Source of the DNA: an uncultured Pelagimonas sp.
Lineage (GTDB): Bacteria; Pseudomonadota; Alphaproteobacteria; Rhodobacterales; Rhodobacteraceae
Reading direction: 5' to 3'
DNA length: 64,000 nt
Assembly: GCF_947498515.1 (NCBI RefSeq)
Contig: NZ_CANMKO010000009.1
Location: 124,001 to 188,000, forward strand
The notes beneath the pieces were generated by a model. It worked only from the letters and a program-made list of their open reading frames with translations, was not told where the DNA came from and made no database searches. The position numbers were made by a program, and so were the translations under genes. Numbering within the stretch: position 1 is the first letter of the stretch; each line of letters opens with the position of its first letter. Of the stretch, positions 43,593-52,320 are shown piece by piece.

Positions 43593-44504
43593 ATGATTTT
43601 CACCACAATCCTACTTGGCCTGCTGCCGTCGTTTTTGATGGTTATCCTTGGTGGTTTGCTGCGCAATCGGCTAAGCGAGAATGCTTGGCAGGGGTTGGAC
43701 AAGCTGAACTTTGAAATCCTGTTTCCGGCGCTGATCTTTGTTGCGGCCTCGGGGCGACCCATTGCCGTGGCGGATGTGTTTCGCATCGCCCCAGCGGTCT
43801 GGGCGATCTTAGCGGCGGGCATGGCGCTTGGCTATTTGGCGCGCCGCTATGGGCCCGAGCGGTTCTTGGATTTCGCCGGCGGCTGGCAAACCGCGTGGCG
43901 GTTCAACACGGCCATGGGGTTTATCGCCGTGGCGGTTTTGCCGGGGGCCGATTTGGGGATTTTGGCGGTCGCCGTGGGCATGGCGATCCCGATGGCGAAT
44001 TTGATGGCGGTGACGGCCCTGTCGCGCGGCGGCAGTTTGGGGTTGGGCGCGACGTTGAAAAAGATCGCGGTGAACCCGTTTTTATTGGCCTCGGTCTCGG
44101 GGGTTTTGGTCGGCCTGTCGGGGCTGAAAATCCCGGCCCCGGTTTTGGCCCCGGTTGAGATGTTGTCGGCGGCGGCAATCCCGGTGGCGTTGATTTCTAT
44201 CGGGGCAACGATGGATTGGCGCGCTTTGGCGCGGCTGGATCGGTTCAGCGCGATATTATGTGGTGTGAAGTTGATTGCCCTTCCGGCGCTGACCTTTGCG
44301 GCCTGTGCCGCTTTGTCGGTTGAGGCCAGCCTTATGGGCGTGTTGGTTGTATTTGCGGCGTTGCCAACGGCGTCGGCGGCGCATGTTTTGGCGGCCGGGT
44401 TTGGCGCGGATCGCCGGTTGGTGGCGACATTGATCGCGCAAAGCACCTTGCTGGCGGCGCTGACCCTGCCATTATGGATCGCGGTTGTGATGTTGGTGGG
44501 GTAG
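43593..44504 (+). CDS. AEC-family transporter
   Basis: A 303-residue membrane protein with about ten helices, of the auxin efflux carrier (AEC) family. Family marks include an N-terminal half with GLLRNRLSENAWQGLDKLNF and FPALIFVAAS, and a C-terminal half with IPVALISIGATMDW and the segment ALPTASAAHVLAAGFGAD. Bacterial members export or exchange organic acids such as malonate or malate; the substrate here is not predictable. A secreted-protein gene follows four bases later. Confidence 0.92.
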   Translation: MIFTTILLGLLPSFLMVILGGLLRNRLSENAWQGLDKLNFEILFPALIFVAASGRPIAVADVFRIAPAVWAILAAGMALGYLARRYGPERFLDFAGGWQTAWRFNTAMGFIAVAVLPGADLGILAVAVGMAIPMANLMAVTALSRGGSLGLGATLKKIAVNPFLLASVSGVLVGLSGLKIPAPVLAPVEMLSAAAIPVALISIGATMDWRALARLDRFSAILCGVKLIALPALTFAACAALSVEASLMGVLVVFAALPTASAAHVLAAGFGADRRLVATLIAQSTLLAALTLPLWIAVVMLVG

Positions 44505-44508
44505 GTGC

Positions 44509-45042
44509 ATGCGCGGTTTGGTTCTGGTGGTGTTGTTTTGGTGCAGTGCGGCGGCGGTGGTGGCGGCGGATGACCGGATGGAGCGGCTGCGCAATGGTCA
44601 GGCGCTGGAGTGGATCGAGGCAACCGGCCATTGGGACGTGACCTTTTCGGATCGCCAGATGGTGATGATCTGCACGACATGTGATGGGATGGTTGAGGTC
44701 GTGTTGGAGGCTCTGCCGTTTCTATCAAACGACCGGCTCTGGCATTGGGAAGCCGATTACATGGCGGAGCGGAAACGGTTTTGTTCATCGCTTGTGCAAG
44801 AGGGCGGGCGTTGCCTTGGAACCGACAATTCGGGTTTCAGGGGCAGGGCACTGCGTGGGTTTCAGTCATCGCACGACCATCAGGGTGTCAAAACAACTGA
44901 TGTCATTTGGTACAACAATAGCCGAGAATACGGGCCGGAGTTACTACGTACTCGGGTCAAAGCCGAACAGGGTCACGTGGCCCCAGAAGGAACCGCCAAT
45001 TTGATCTATTCGGCCATGGCCCAACTGACGAATTATTGGTGA
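44509..45042 (+). CDS. Exported protein of unknown function
   Basis: A 177-residue protein with a signal peptide (residues 1-20, VLFWCSAAAVVAA). The mature part has two cysteine pairs, one in CTTCDGM and others at RFCSSL and GRCLG, suggesting disulfides. It is followed by HDHQGVKTTDVIWYNNSREY and a helix near the end. I do not recognise the family. It begins four bases after the transporter gene stop and is therefore likely co-expressed, and it is convergent with a reductase-like gene whose stop abuts it. Confidence 0.75.
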   Translation: MRGLVLVVLFWCSAAAVVAADDRMERLRNGQALEWIEATGHWDVTFSDRQMVMICTTCDGMVEVVLEALPFLSNDRLWHWEADYMAERKRFCSSLVQEGGRCLGTDNSGFRGRALRGFQSSHDHQGVKTTDVIWYNNSREYGPELLRTRVKAEQGHVAPEGTANLIYSAMAQLTNYW

Positions 45043-45579
45043 CTAGCTGCGATCACGTCGATAGTGGCGTTTGACCATTTGCCGAAGCAGGATTTGGACA
45101 TTGTCGAGCTCAAAGGCCAATTCGTGATCCAAGAGATCAAATAGACGGGTGCCGCCGCCAAGCAAGATTGGGATTTCGGTGAGGATCATCTCGTCGATCA
45201 GATCGGCATCCAGAAACCGGCGGATTGTGGCTCCGCCATCTATATAGAGGTTCTTGTGGCCAAGCGCGTCGGCCTTTTCCACGATGTCAGCGGGTTTGCC
45301 GCGCATCAGGGTGACGTGATCCTCAAACCCCTTGGGCACGTCGCTTAGGGTGCGGCTAAGGACAATCCCCGGTTTGGGATAGGGCCAGCCGATGCCGAAG
45401 CCCTGAACCGCTTCAAAGGTGGTGCGCCCCATCACCACCGCATCAATCTGCGTCATGAAATCGGCAAAACCCAAATCATCGCCATCCGGGTTGGGCACGC
45501 GGCTTAGCCACTCAAGCCCGCCGTTGCGATCAGTGATATAGCCATCAAGGCTTGTGGCGATGTAAACGGTGTTGGGCAT
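45043..45579 (-). CDS. Dihydrofolate-reductase/RibD-fold family protein
   Basis: A 178-residue protein of the RibD C-terminal/DHFR-like fold. Landmarks are VYIATSLDGYITDRNGGLEW at the start, AVVMGRTTFEAV in the nucleotide-binding part, and YIDGGATIRRFLDADLIDEM near the NADPH site. It probably reduces a small substrate with NADPH, but the family is broad and true dihydrofolate reductase activity is unlikely. Its stop directly abuts the preceding gene, and it is divergent from a LysR regulator that could control it. Confidence 0.88.
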   Translation of the reverse strand: MPNTVYIATSLDGYITDRNGGLEWLSRVPNPDGDDLGFADFMTQIDAVVMGRTTFEAVQGFGIGWPYPKPGIVLSRTLSDVPKGFEDHVTLMRGKPADIVEKADALGHKNLYIDGGATIRRFLDADLIDEMILTEIPILLGGGTRLFDLLDHELAFELDNVQILLRQMVKRHYRRDRS

Positions 45580-45764
45580 GGCTGATTATTCCTGATTTCA
45601 AGCTCTGTTTATCAGACGTTCGGTTGGATGGCATAGGGGTTTGCCCGTTTCCAGAACAAAAACAGAGACCAATAAAACCCCGATATTGTCGCGGGCCTGC
45701 CCCAGTCCTGCCTGATTGTCCCGGCAAAACTCATCACAAGAATTAGATGAAGAGGGACCCGAGC

Positions 45765-46670
45765 ATGGATCGCCTGACGGAAATGGAAGCGTTCGCCACA
45801 GTGGTGGATCAGGGTGGCTTTACCGATGCCGCCAAGAAGATGGGGATTTCAAAATCCGCTGTCTCGAAACACGTGTCATCACTAGAAGCGCGCCTTGGCG
45901 CACGGCTTTTGAACCGCACCACACGCCGGGTAAGCCCGACCGAAATTGGTCTTGCTTATTATGACCGGGCGCGTCGGGTTTTGAACGATGCAGGTGAGGC
46001 GGATGCCCTTGTCACATCGATGCAAAGCGCGCCGTCTGGCTTGTTGCGCATTTCGGTGGCCACCGATTTTGGTGTGAACCACCTGAGCCCGCAATTGGGC
46101 GATTTCCTTGCCGAATTCCCCGATATTACGGTGAATATGGTGCTCAACAACCGCTATGTTGAGCTAATCTCGGAAGGGTTTGACATGGCGATCCGCATTG
46201 GGGAGCTTGAAGACAGCACCCTGCGGGCCCGCAAGCTAACCGAAACAAGCAAGCGCATGATCGCCTCGCCCAAGTATTTTGAGCAATATGGCCGTCCGCA
46301 GCGCATTGACGATCTTAACGAACACAAGCTTTTACATTATTCGAACCAGTCTTCGGGCAATGTTTGGAAGCTGACCGCGCCATCGGGTGAAAAACGCCAA
46401 GTGCGCACCGCCGGTTGGTTGACGGTGAATGACGGGCAGTCGCTCTTGAATGCTTGTGTTGCCGGTCTCGGCATCGCCTACCTGCCGTCTTATTTGTATC
46501 ACGAAGCCATGGAGCAAGGGTTGGTCGAGGATGCGATCCCCGATCTGCCGCAGGAAACCCAAGGCATCTACGCGGTCTACCCACCCGGCCGCTTTACCCA
46601 GCCCAAAGTGCGCGCCTTTATCGATTACCTGGTGCATGCCTTTGCGGAAAAAGGCCCGAACGCCTGGTGA
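45765..46670 (+). CDS. LysR-family transcriptional regulator
   Basis: A 301-residue LysR protein. The N-terminal helix-turn-helix reads FTDAAKKMGISKSAVSKHVS, followed by the linker helix and a substrate-binding domain (about 90-295) with MAIRIGELEDSTLRARKL and GLGIAYLPSYLYHEAMEQG. It resembles the CrgA/AaeR-type group. The ATG at 45765 is chosen over 45747 because GAGGG lies eight bases before it. Divergence from the reductase gene 185 bases away suggests that gene as a target. Confidence 0.93.
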   Translation: MDRLTEMEAFATVVDQGGFTDAAKKMGISKSAVSKHVSSLEARLGARLLNRTTRRVSPTEIGLAYYDRARRVLNDAGEADALVTSMQSAPSGLLRISVATDFGVNHLSPQLGDFLAEFPDITVNMVLNNRYVELISEGFDMAIRIGELEDSTLRARKLTETSKRMIASPKYFEQYGRPQRIDDLNEHKLLHYSNQSSGNVWKLTAPSGEKRQVRTAGWLTVNDGQSLLNACVAGLGIAYLPSYLYHEAMEQGLVEDAIPDLPQETQGIYAVYPPGRFTQPKVRAFIDYLVHAFAEKGPNAW

Positions 46671-46720
46671 TCGGACCCTTTAACCTTCTTCCATAGCCCG
46701 TTGGATCGGGCCACCTTTTG

Positions 46721-46745
46721 CCCGGGCCATTTGGTCCGGGTTTTT
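46721..46745 (+). terminator. Intrinsic terminator after the LysR gene
   Basis: CCCGGGCC (46721-46728) pairs with GGTCCGGG (46733-46740), one pair G-T, around loop ATTT, followed by TTTTT. It lies 50 bases after the stop. Confidence 0.9.
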
Positions 46746-46821
46746 CCGTTTTTGGACCGTTGGGTTCGGGTCAAGTAACTAGTGTCTAATGATTTAGACC
46801 CGATGACTTAAGCCTGATGAT

Positions 46822-47295
46822 TTACATCCGACGCTCCCCAAAGAGTTTGGGCTTGAAGGCCCCAATGATCAGTTCGGTCAAAAGCGGCAATACGTTTGTT
46901 TGCCCAATCAGCGCTTCGGTGGCTTCGAGGTCATGAAACGCTTGCGGTAACGGCGCGCTTGCAGCGGCGGCGGCGGCCATGGCGCGCAGTTCCGGCATCA
47001 TCGGCACCAAAAAGACAAAGGCGTTGATGGCCAAAAGGACCTGAGCCCCCAATTTGATCTTCATCCAGTGATCGCGAACTCCGTAGCCGTAGAACAGTGT
47101 CAGGTCGCAGGCCAGTTTGAGCGCCAATCCGGGCAAGATGAGGATATAGGCGCTAAGCTCTTTGTAGGTATAAACATTGAGCGCGGTTTGCCCATCAGGT
47201 GAGCCGAGAACAGCGCCAATAACGATGTGGCTAAGGATGCCGCCGACATACATGATGCCGGCGATTTCGTTAACAAAATCGAGGGTTTTACGCAT
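46822..47295 (-). CDS. Four-helix membrane protein, DUF2269-like
   Basis: A 157-residue membrane protein with four hydrophobic stretches, starting FVNEIAGIMYVGGILSHIVI and including YILILPGLALKLACDLTLFY. The size and helix pattern resemble DUF2269 membrane proteins, a moderate call. A possible heme or metal His lies in the first helix. Its start overlaps the end of the cytochrome b561 gene by eight bases, so it is translationally coupled and may be a partner of that electron carrier. Confidence 0.75.
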   Translation of the reverse strand: MRKTLDFVNEIAGIMYVGGILSHIVIGAVLGSPDGQTALNVYTYKELSAYILILPGLALKLACDLTLFYGYGVRDHWMKIKLGAQVLLAINAFVFLVPMMPELRAMAAAAAASAPLPQAFHDLEATEALIGQTNVLPLLTELIIGAFKPKLFGERRM

Positions 47296-47833
47296 TTCCG
47301 CCCCCGGAACGCTTGTCAAACCACATCCGGGACAACAGCCCGTCGCGGCGCACAAATTGGTGATAAAGCGCGGCGCCAACATGGCCAAGGATGGTGAGTC
47401 CTAACAAGGTCGCCAGCAGGCCATGTGCGGCACGGGGCGGGAAGGCCGAGAAATCAGCGGGCAGTGGCGCACCAGATCCGCCAAACACGATGTCAGGCAG
47501 GCCAGCCATCAGGGAAATGCCAATGCCGGACGCAACCATGCCAAACACCAAGGCATAAAGCCCCCAATGCGCGGCCTGTCCTAATTTGTTGAGCGTGGCG
47601 TTGCCGATATCGGCATGGGGTGGCTTGGTCGTGAACAACCTGGTGCCAAGGCGGATGAGCGTCAAAACCCCAATCACCATGCCCAATGACATGTGCATTC
47701 TTAGGGAAAACAATTTGGCAGGGTCAGTGTTGGCGGTTTGGGCCAAAACGCGGCCGCCCATGACCAGTCCGACAATAACCATAAGGGCGAGGATCCAATG
47801 CAGGGCAACAAGTAGCGGGTGATAACGAGTCAT
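47288..47833 (-). CDS. Cytochrome b561-type membrane protein
   Basis: A 181-residue protein with four membrane helices and the histidines of a dihaem cytochrome b561: an early HPLLVALHWILAL, FSLRMHMSLGMVIG, AHWGLYALV, and the late AHGLLATLLGLTILGHVGAA. It likely moves electrons from quinol or another donor across the inner membrane. The ATG at 47833 follows GGAGA; 23 more codons upstream run into operator sequence. It is divergent from a MarR gene whose putative operator lies between. Confidence 0.9.
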   Translation of the reverse strand: MTRYHPLLVALHWILALMVIVGLVMGGRVLAQTANTDPAKLFSLRMHMSLGMVIGVLTLIRLGTRLFTTKPPHADIGNATLNKLGQAAHWGLYALVFGMVASGIGISLMAGLPDIVFGGSGAPLPADFSAFPPRAAHGLLATLLGLTILGHVGAALYHQFVRRDGLLSRMWFDKRSGGGNA

Positions 47834-47874
47834 GAGGGTCTCCAATCTGTCTAATTGAGGTATAGATTGCACTG

Positions 47875-47901
47875 GCAACTGTTGCAAATGCAAATGTTGC
47901 A
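47875..47901. promoter_or_regulatory. Operator-like palindromes between cytochrome b561 and MarR genes
   Basis: GCAAC-T-GTTGC (47875-47885) overlaps TGCAA-N9-TTGCA (47883-47901), and further TTGCA/TGCAA half-sites crowd the 98-base divergent gap. MarR proteins bind such inverted repeats of 16-20 bases. It is the likely control point for both divergent genes. Confidence 0.6.
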
Positions 47902-47931
47902 CGTATGTTGTGCGCTAAATAGGAGGTGGCC

Positions 47932-48381
47932 ATGACTTTGCAAGACGAAACGCGCGCCGTTCGGTTGTCTAGCTTTGGCTGGATGGCCCAGAGATTGGTG
48001 GCAGACCTAGACCGGCAGATGGCGGTGGAGTTGGAAGAACTCGGGCTGACCATGGCGAAATTTCCGCTGATCATGATGGTGAGCGAGCTTGGACCCGTGA
48101 CGCAAGCCGACATTGCCCGCCGGTTCAGCCGACCGGCTTATTCGATCAGCCGCAGCCTTGATTATCTGGTCAAAGATGGTTTGCTTGAGCGCCGACCCCA
48201 TCCGACATCTCGGCGCGCCCATGAAATTGTCGCGACACCAAAGGGGCAAGCTTTGGCCCCTAAACTGCATGATATTGTGCGCCGGGTGAATGCGCGGGTT
48301 TTGTCGCCGCTCTCGCCGGAGGAACAGCAACAGATCACCCTATTGATGGAAAAACTGGTCCCGAACGAAGACCGATATTAG
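47932..48381 (+). CDS. MarR-family transcriptional regulator (near cytochrome b561)
   Basis: A 149-residue winged-helix regulator. The recognition segment is TQADIARRFSRPAYSISRSL, and the wing reads DGLLERRPHPTSRRAHEIVA. The ATG at 47932 follows AGGAGG by five bases. Its position, divergent from the cytochrome b561 pair and separated by palindromes, makes those genes the likely targets. The ligand is unknown. Confidence 0.92.
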   Translation: MTLQDETRAVRLSSFGWMAQRLVADLDRQMAVELEELGLTMAKFPLIMMVSELGPVTQADIARRFSRPAYSISRSLDYLVKDGLLERRPHPTSRRAHEIVATPKGQALAPKLHDIVRRVNARVLSPLSPEEQQQITLLMEKLVPNEDRY

Positions 48382-48383
48382 CC

Positions 48384-49313
48384 CTATTCGGTGGAGATCA
48401 GAACCGCTTCGATCCGACGATTGGCTTCGCGGCCTTCGGGGGTGAGGTTACTGGCAACAGGGGACAAATACCCAACGCCATTCGCGCCGATTTGATCGGC
48501 TGGGATGTTGTGGCGGTTGCGCAGATAGGTCACCGCAGCCGAGGCGCGTTTGCGCGACAATGCTTGGTTGCCCTCAAGCGAACCAACTGCATCGGTGTGA
48601 CCGACAAAGAGAATGCGGCGGGTCGGGTTGGTTTTCAGGTAATCGGCAATCGCATCAAGCGAGGCCGCCGGACCATCCCCCAAAGACGACGACCCGGTTC
48701 GAAAAACCAGATCGGCCAGAATGGCATGGCCGTCTCGCTCCAATTGACTGGCAATATCGCTATTGGTGACAACGCTTGGCGTGATCGCTTTGGCGGTGGC
48801 CTGCACGGTGCCGCGTGCATCGCCAGCGCGGATGATTTGCACAAAACCCGCCGTCTTGTCCTTGCTTGCCAAAAGCGAAATCGCCTCGCCTTTGGGGCCG
48901 GTGGCGGCGACAAAGTGGTAGTCCGTCAGGCTGACAAACATATCCGGACCCGGAAGCACAAAGGTTTGAAAGCGAAAATCAAACCCGCCGCAGGCATCCG
49001 CGATACAGTCAAATTCAACGTCAAAACCCCCGGCCTGCAACTGATCTCGCAAGGGGGTTAGCAATTGCAGCGAGGTGAGACCGGTTGCGTCAATGCGCCA
49101 AGCCTGAACCGAAACGGCCCCCTCGATCCGGCGCGTTGGCAAGCCGCCTTCTTCGGTCCACGGACCAATAGGAAGCGCATAGGCCCCATTGCGCTGTGAC
49201 ACCTCGCGGGTCAGCTTGGCCCCCTTGGGGAGGGCCAAATCTTGCGCCGCAAGCGGGCAGGCCCACAGCGCACAAACCGCCGCCTTAGCGAGATTGCGCG
49301 TGATAGTCATCAT
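48384..49313 (-). CDS. OmpA-family envelope protein
   Basis: A 309-residue exported protein. It has a signal peptide (ending near PLAAQ), an uncharacterised N-terminal region (25-190) with a CIADACGG cysteine pair, and a C-terminal OmpA domain (200-305) with FVGHTDAVGSLEGNQALSRK, which binds peptidoglycan. No outer-membrane barrel is predicted. The start codons ATGATG at 49313/49310 overlap the end of the AhpD-like gene by about 29 bases, placing it at the end of a four-gene run. It is convergent with the MarR gene. Confidence 0.88.
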   Translation of the reverse strand: MMTITRNLAKAAVCALWACPLAAQDLALPKGAKLTREVSQRNGAYALPIGPWTEEGGLPTRRIEGAVSVQAWRIDATGLTSLQLLTPLRDQLQAGGFDVEFDCIADACGGFDFRFQTFVLPGPDMFVSLTDYHFVAATGPKGEAISLLASKDKTAGFVQIIRAGDARGTVQATAKAITPSVVTNSDIASQLERDGHAILADLVFRTGSSSLGDGPAASLDAIADYLKTNPTRRILFVGHTDAVGSLEGNQALSRKRASAAVTYLRNRHNIPADQIGANGVGYLSPVASNLTPEGREANRRIEAVLISTE

Positions 49314-49854
49314 TGGGGCGCATATCAGTGGCACTTGCTACTCGGTTTGTCATGTTGAAGAAACCCGCCACATTGGCGATGTCCCAGATATCGCGATCGG
49401 TAAATCCGGCGTCGCGGAGCGCTTGGCGATCTTGTTCCATGATCTCGGCGCTGGCTTTGGTCATCTTTTCGGCAAAGGTCAGCATGGCGAACTGGCGCTC
49501 CGATAGGTCAGCCACCCGCCAGTTCATCACCATCATTTCGCCAAGCATAGGGTCGCCGGACAACTCACGCACCGCCGCACCATGGGCGGTCAGGCAGTAA
49601 AAGCATTTGTTGATCGAGGAAACGACCACGGCAATCAGCTCGCGCTCAAGCTTGCTTAGCCCGCTATCGGCCAGCATCAGATCGTTATACAGCGTGGTAA
49701 AAGCGTTGAGTTTGTCGATGTCAAAGGCATAGGCGCGCAAGACATTGGGCACCATGCCCAGCTTGTCCTGACAAATGTCGAAATACTTCTGGGTGTCCGC
49801 CGGAAGAGGATCGGCCATCGGCAGGTTCAGGGCGGTGGGCAAATCTTGGGTCAC
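49285..49854 (-). CDS. AhpD-like peroxidase-related protein
   Basis: A 189-residue protein of the carboxymuconolactone decarboxylase/AhpD superfamily, closest by pattern to the uncharacterised peroxidase-related branch. The redox motif with the CxxC and downstream His is in KCFYCLTAHGAAVREL. The flanking helices are DSGLSKLERELIAVVVSSIN and FAEKMTKASAEIMEQDRQAL. It could reduce peroxides with a thiol donor. It overlaps the GNAT gene by four bases (ATGA), a close operon. Confidence 0.92.
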   Translation of the reverse strand: MTQDLPTALNLPMADPLPADTQKYFDICQDKLGMVPNVLRAYAFDIDKLNAFTTLYNDLMLADSGLSKLERELIAVVVSSINKCFYCLTAHGAAVRELSGDPMLGEMMVMNWRVADLSERQFAMLTFAEKMTKASAEIMEQDRQALRDAGFTDRDIWDIANVAGFFNMTNRVASATDMRPNDDYHAQSR

Positions 49855-50588
49855 ATGTCCTCGCTTTCGGCATCTCTGAGGATGCGGTAGTGATATTGAC
49901 CAACGGTATTCAGGTTCAGCGACGCATATAGCCCGTTGGCATGATCATTGGCTTGGGTCACTAGCGCGCCAATCCAACGCGCACCCTTGCGTTCGGCCCA
50001 GATGGCGGCGCAGCGCATCATCCACGCGCCAAGCCCCTTGCCGCGATGTTCCTCGCGGATTTCCAAGGCATGAACAAGCGCGATCCCATCATGAATGGCG
50101 CAAAAACCCGATCCGGCGGGGCGGTCGCTTACCCGGCCAAACAACCCGGTTTTCGGGGCGGCGCAACGTTCCATCACGTTTAGGCGCGCCGGGTCCAACC
50201 CGCCTTCGTCCCAAATCTCGTGCATAACGGCCAGTGGTTCCCAAACGGAAAAAGCCGTCACCGGAGGAAGCGCGCGGTCGGTCAGCGTGTCGATTGGGGC
50301 AAGGCGAATATTGGTGGGATCAACCGCATCATAGTCGCGCGCCAAAAGGGTTTGATCAAGCAGATCATCGCCTTTGCGGATCATGAAAAGCGGGTCTTGC
50401 CCCATCAAACGCATGGCGCTTTCGGCGGCGGCCACATCATCGGGGAGCCACGGGCCGCGAATGGTCGCTGCCGACACCCGTTTTCCTCCGCCGCGCCCTT
50501 CGCGCAGCAACCAAGGGCCTGCCTCAACCAGTGCGGCGGCGGGCCATGTGCCATCAACCGCAGCAAAAAGGCGCTCAGCGGTGGGCAT
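49851..50588 (-). CDS. GNAT-family N-acetyltransferase
   Basis: A protein of about 245 residues with a C-terminal acetyltransferase domain: strand ALVHALEIREEHRGKGLGAW holds the acetyl-CoA-binding Q/RxxGxG loop, followed by RWIGALVTQANDHANGLYAS. The N-terminal part (WPAAALVEAGPWLLREGRGG) is family specific. The substrate is unknown. The start is uncertain: ATG at 50588 matches family starts best, with a GTG at 50612 and ATG at 50648 as alternatives. It precedes the AhpD-like gene. Confidence 0.85.
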   Translation of the reverse strand: MPTAERLFAAVDGTWPAAALVEAGPWLLREGRGGGKRVSAATIRGPWLPDDVAAAESAMRLMGQDPLFMIRKGDDLLDQTLLARDYDAVDPTNIRLAPIDTLTDRALPPVTAFSVWEPLAVMHEIWDEGGLDPARLNVMERCAAPKTGLFGRVSDRPAGSGFCAIHDGIALVHALEIREEHRGKGLGAWMMRCAAIWAERKGARWIGALVTQANDHANGLYASLNLNTVGQYHYRILRDAESEDM

Positions 50589-50688
50589 GTCCAAATTCGA
50601 ATATGTCGTCACGCCCTGTTTATGGCGCGGCGCGGCACCACTGTCCATGATCGCGATGCGCTTTGGCCGGTTTGACGCGGAGGATTGT

Positions 50689-51414
50689 TCAGTCCTGCGG
50701 GAAAAGTGCCGCCAAAGCCGACATGGCCTTGTCCACTTGGTCCCCATCGGCACCACGGATCACAATGTTGGCCCCGTAAATGCCATCCTTTTGAAACGGA
50801 TAGGAGCCGATGGACAGAACGGGGTATTCTGCGGCCAGTTTGCCAAGCGGTTCGGCGATTTCGCCCTCGCCCCGGTAAATGCGCAAGGATTGGCTGAGCA
50901 ATGGGGCACCGCCGGTCAGGTTGGGTAGAAGGCTAGCCACCATGGCCTGAAACACCGCCGGGACACCGGCCATGACATGAACGTTTTCGATGCTAAAGCC
51001 CGGTGCGATTGAGACCGGATTGTCGATCAAACACGCCCCGTCGGGAATGCGCGCCATGCGCAAGCGCGCGGCGTTAAGCTCGGTGCCCTGACGGTCATAA
51101 TGGGCCTGCAAAAGCGCGCGCGCATCATCGCGAATATCGATGGGGACGCCAAAGGCCTTGGCGACACAATCGGCAGTGATGTCGTCGTGGGTGGGGCCAA
51201 TGCCGCCCGATGTCACCACAAGATCATGGGCGGTGCGCAACGCGGTGATCGCGTCGACAATGGCATCCGGATCATCGGAGACCACCCGCACTTCTTTGAG
51301 GTCAATGCCATGTTTGGTGAACTCACCGGCAAGATAGTACATATTGGCATCGCGGGTCCGCCCCGAGAGGATTTCATCCCCGATGACAAGCATGGCGGCG
51401 CTGGGATTGGTCAT
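50689..51414 (-). CDS. CinA-type molybdopterin-binding domain protein
   Basis: A 241-residue stand-alone MoaB/MogA-like domain, like the N-terminal half of CinA. Motifs are GDEILSGRTRDANMYYLAGE, VVTSGGIGPTHDDITADCVA and VHVMAGVPAVFQAMVAS. The NMN-deamidase half of CinA is missing, which is usual for one of two versions in proteobacteria. It may have nucleotide pyrophosphatase activity. It heads the GNAT-AhpD-OmpA run and is divergent from sfsA. Confidence 0.92.
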   Translation of the reverse strand: MTNPSAAMLVIGDEILSGRTRDANMYYLAGEFTKHGIDLKEVRVVSDDPDAIVDAITALRTAHDLVVTSGGIGPTHDDITADCVAKAFGVPIDIRDDARALLQAHYDRQGTELNAARLRMARIPDGACLIDNPVSIAPGFSIENVHVMAGVPAVFQAMVASLLPNLTGGAPLLSQSLRIYRGEGEIAEPLGKLAAEYPVLSIGSYPFQKDGIYGANIVIRGADGDQVDKAMSALAALFPQD

Positions 51415-51521
51415 GGGATGTCTCCTTCGTGCTTGTGGTCAAGATAGCGGGCATGGGCGTGGCTGCAAGCGCGGCTTTTCATATGCTTTTCTTATACCGG
51501 GGCGCGGGCTATTGCTGGGGC

Positions 51522-52232
51522 ATGAAGTTTGACACGCCCCTGATCCCCGCCACGCTGATCCGCCGCTACAAACGCTTTCTTGCCGATTGTCGGCTTGAGG
51601 ATGGGCGCGAGATCACCGCCCATGTGGCCAATCCCGGCTCGATGCTGGGGCTCAAGGACGAAGGGTTGCGGATCTGGCTCGAACCCAATGACGACCCCAA
51701 GCGCAAGTTGAAATTCGGCTGGCGGCTGGTCGAACATCCCGGCGGGCATTTCACCGGAGTTGATACCGGTGTGCCCAATAAAATGCTCAAGGCGGCGTTG
51801 ATGGCCGGACAGGTGCCGGGGTTGACGGGCTACGATCTGGTCCGTCCCGAAGTCAAATACGGCGAAAACAGCCGGATCGATTTCCTGCTAAGTGGCGGTG
51901 GCAAAGCGGATTGCTATGTCGAGGTCAAATCCGTGACCCTATCGCGCCAGTCCGGATTGGCTGAATTCCCCGATAGTGTCACAGCACGAGGCACCAAACA
52001 TCTGGGTGAGCTGGCCGAGGTTGCGCATTCTGGTGGGCGGGCGGTGATGCTCTATCTGATCCAACGCACCGATTGCACGTCGATGACGCTCGCGGCGGAC
52101 ATAGACACGAAATATGCCGTCGCCTTTGCCAAGGCGACAGCAAGCGGGGTTGAAACCCTTTGTTTTGATTGCAAGCTTTCGCCCGGTGGGGTGGAGCTTG
52201 GCACAGCGGTGCCTTTCCAAAGCCCTATCTAA
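51522..52232 (+). CDS. sfsA: SfsA DNA/RNA-binding (sugar fermentation stimulation) protein
   Basis: A 236-residue SfsA of normal length. Family motifs are ATLIRRYKRFLADCRLEDGR, AHVANPGSMLGL, and the nuclease-like core YGENSRIDFLLSGGGKADCY then VEVKSVTL. The fold is OB plus restriction-endonuclease-like; the role remains poorly defined. The ATG at 51522 gives the expected start; the frame from 51429 is not coding. Map is the next sfsA neighbour in many relatives but is about 9 kb away here. Confidence 0.95.
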   Translation: MKFDTPLIPATLIRRYKRFLADCRLEDGREITAHVANPGSMLGLKDEGLRIWLEPNDDPKRKLKFGWRLVEHPGGHFTGVDTGVPNKMLKAALMAGQVPGLTGYDLVRPEVKYGENSRIDFLLSGGGKADCYVEVKSVTLSRQSGLAEFPDSVTARGTKHLGELAEVAHSGGRAVMLYLIQRTDCTSMTLAADIDTKYAVAFAKATASGVETLCFDCKLSPGGVELGTAVPFQSPI

Positions 52233-52286
52233 TAGAAAAAGAGGCGACATTCCTGCCGCCCCTTCTTGATCTTGTTTGATAAACTC

Positions 52287-52303
52287 CGGGGGGCTGGCCC
52301 CCG
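52287..52303. terminator. Hairpin between convergent sfsA and ppaC
   Basis: CGGGGG (52287-52292) pairs with CCCCCG (52298-52303) around five bases. No T-run follows on the plus strand. It lies between two convergent stops and may limit both transcripts. Confidence 0.5.
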
Positions 52304-52320
52304 TCTCAATTGATCTGAGA

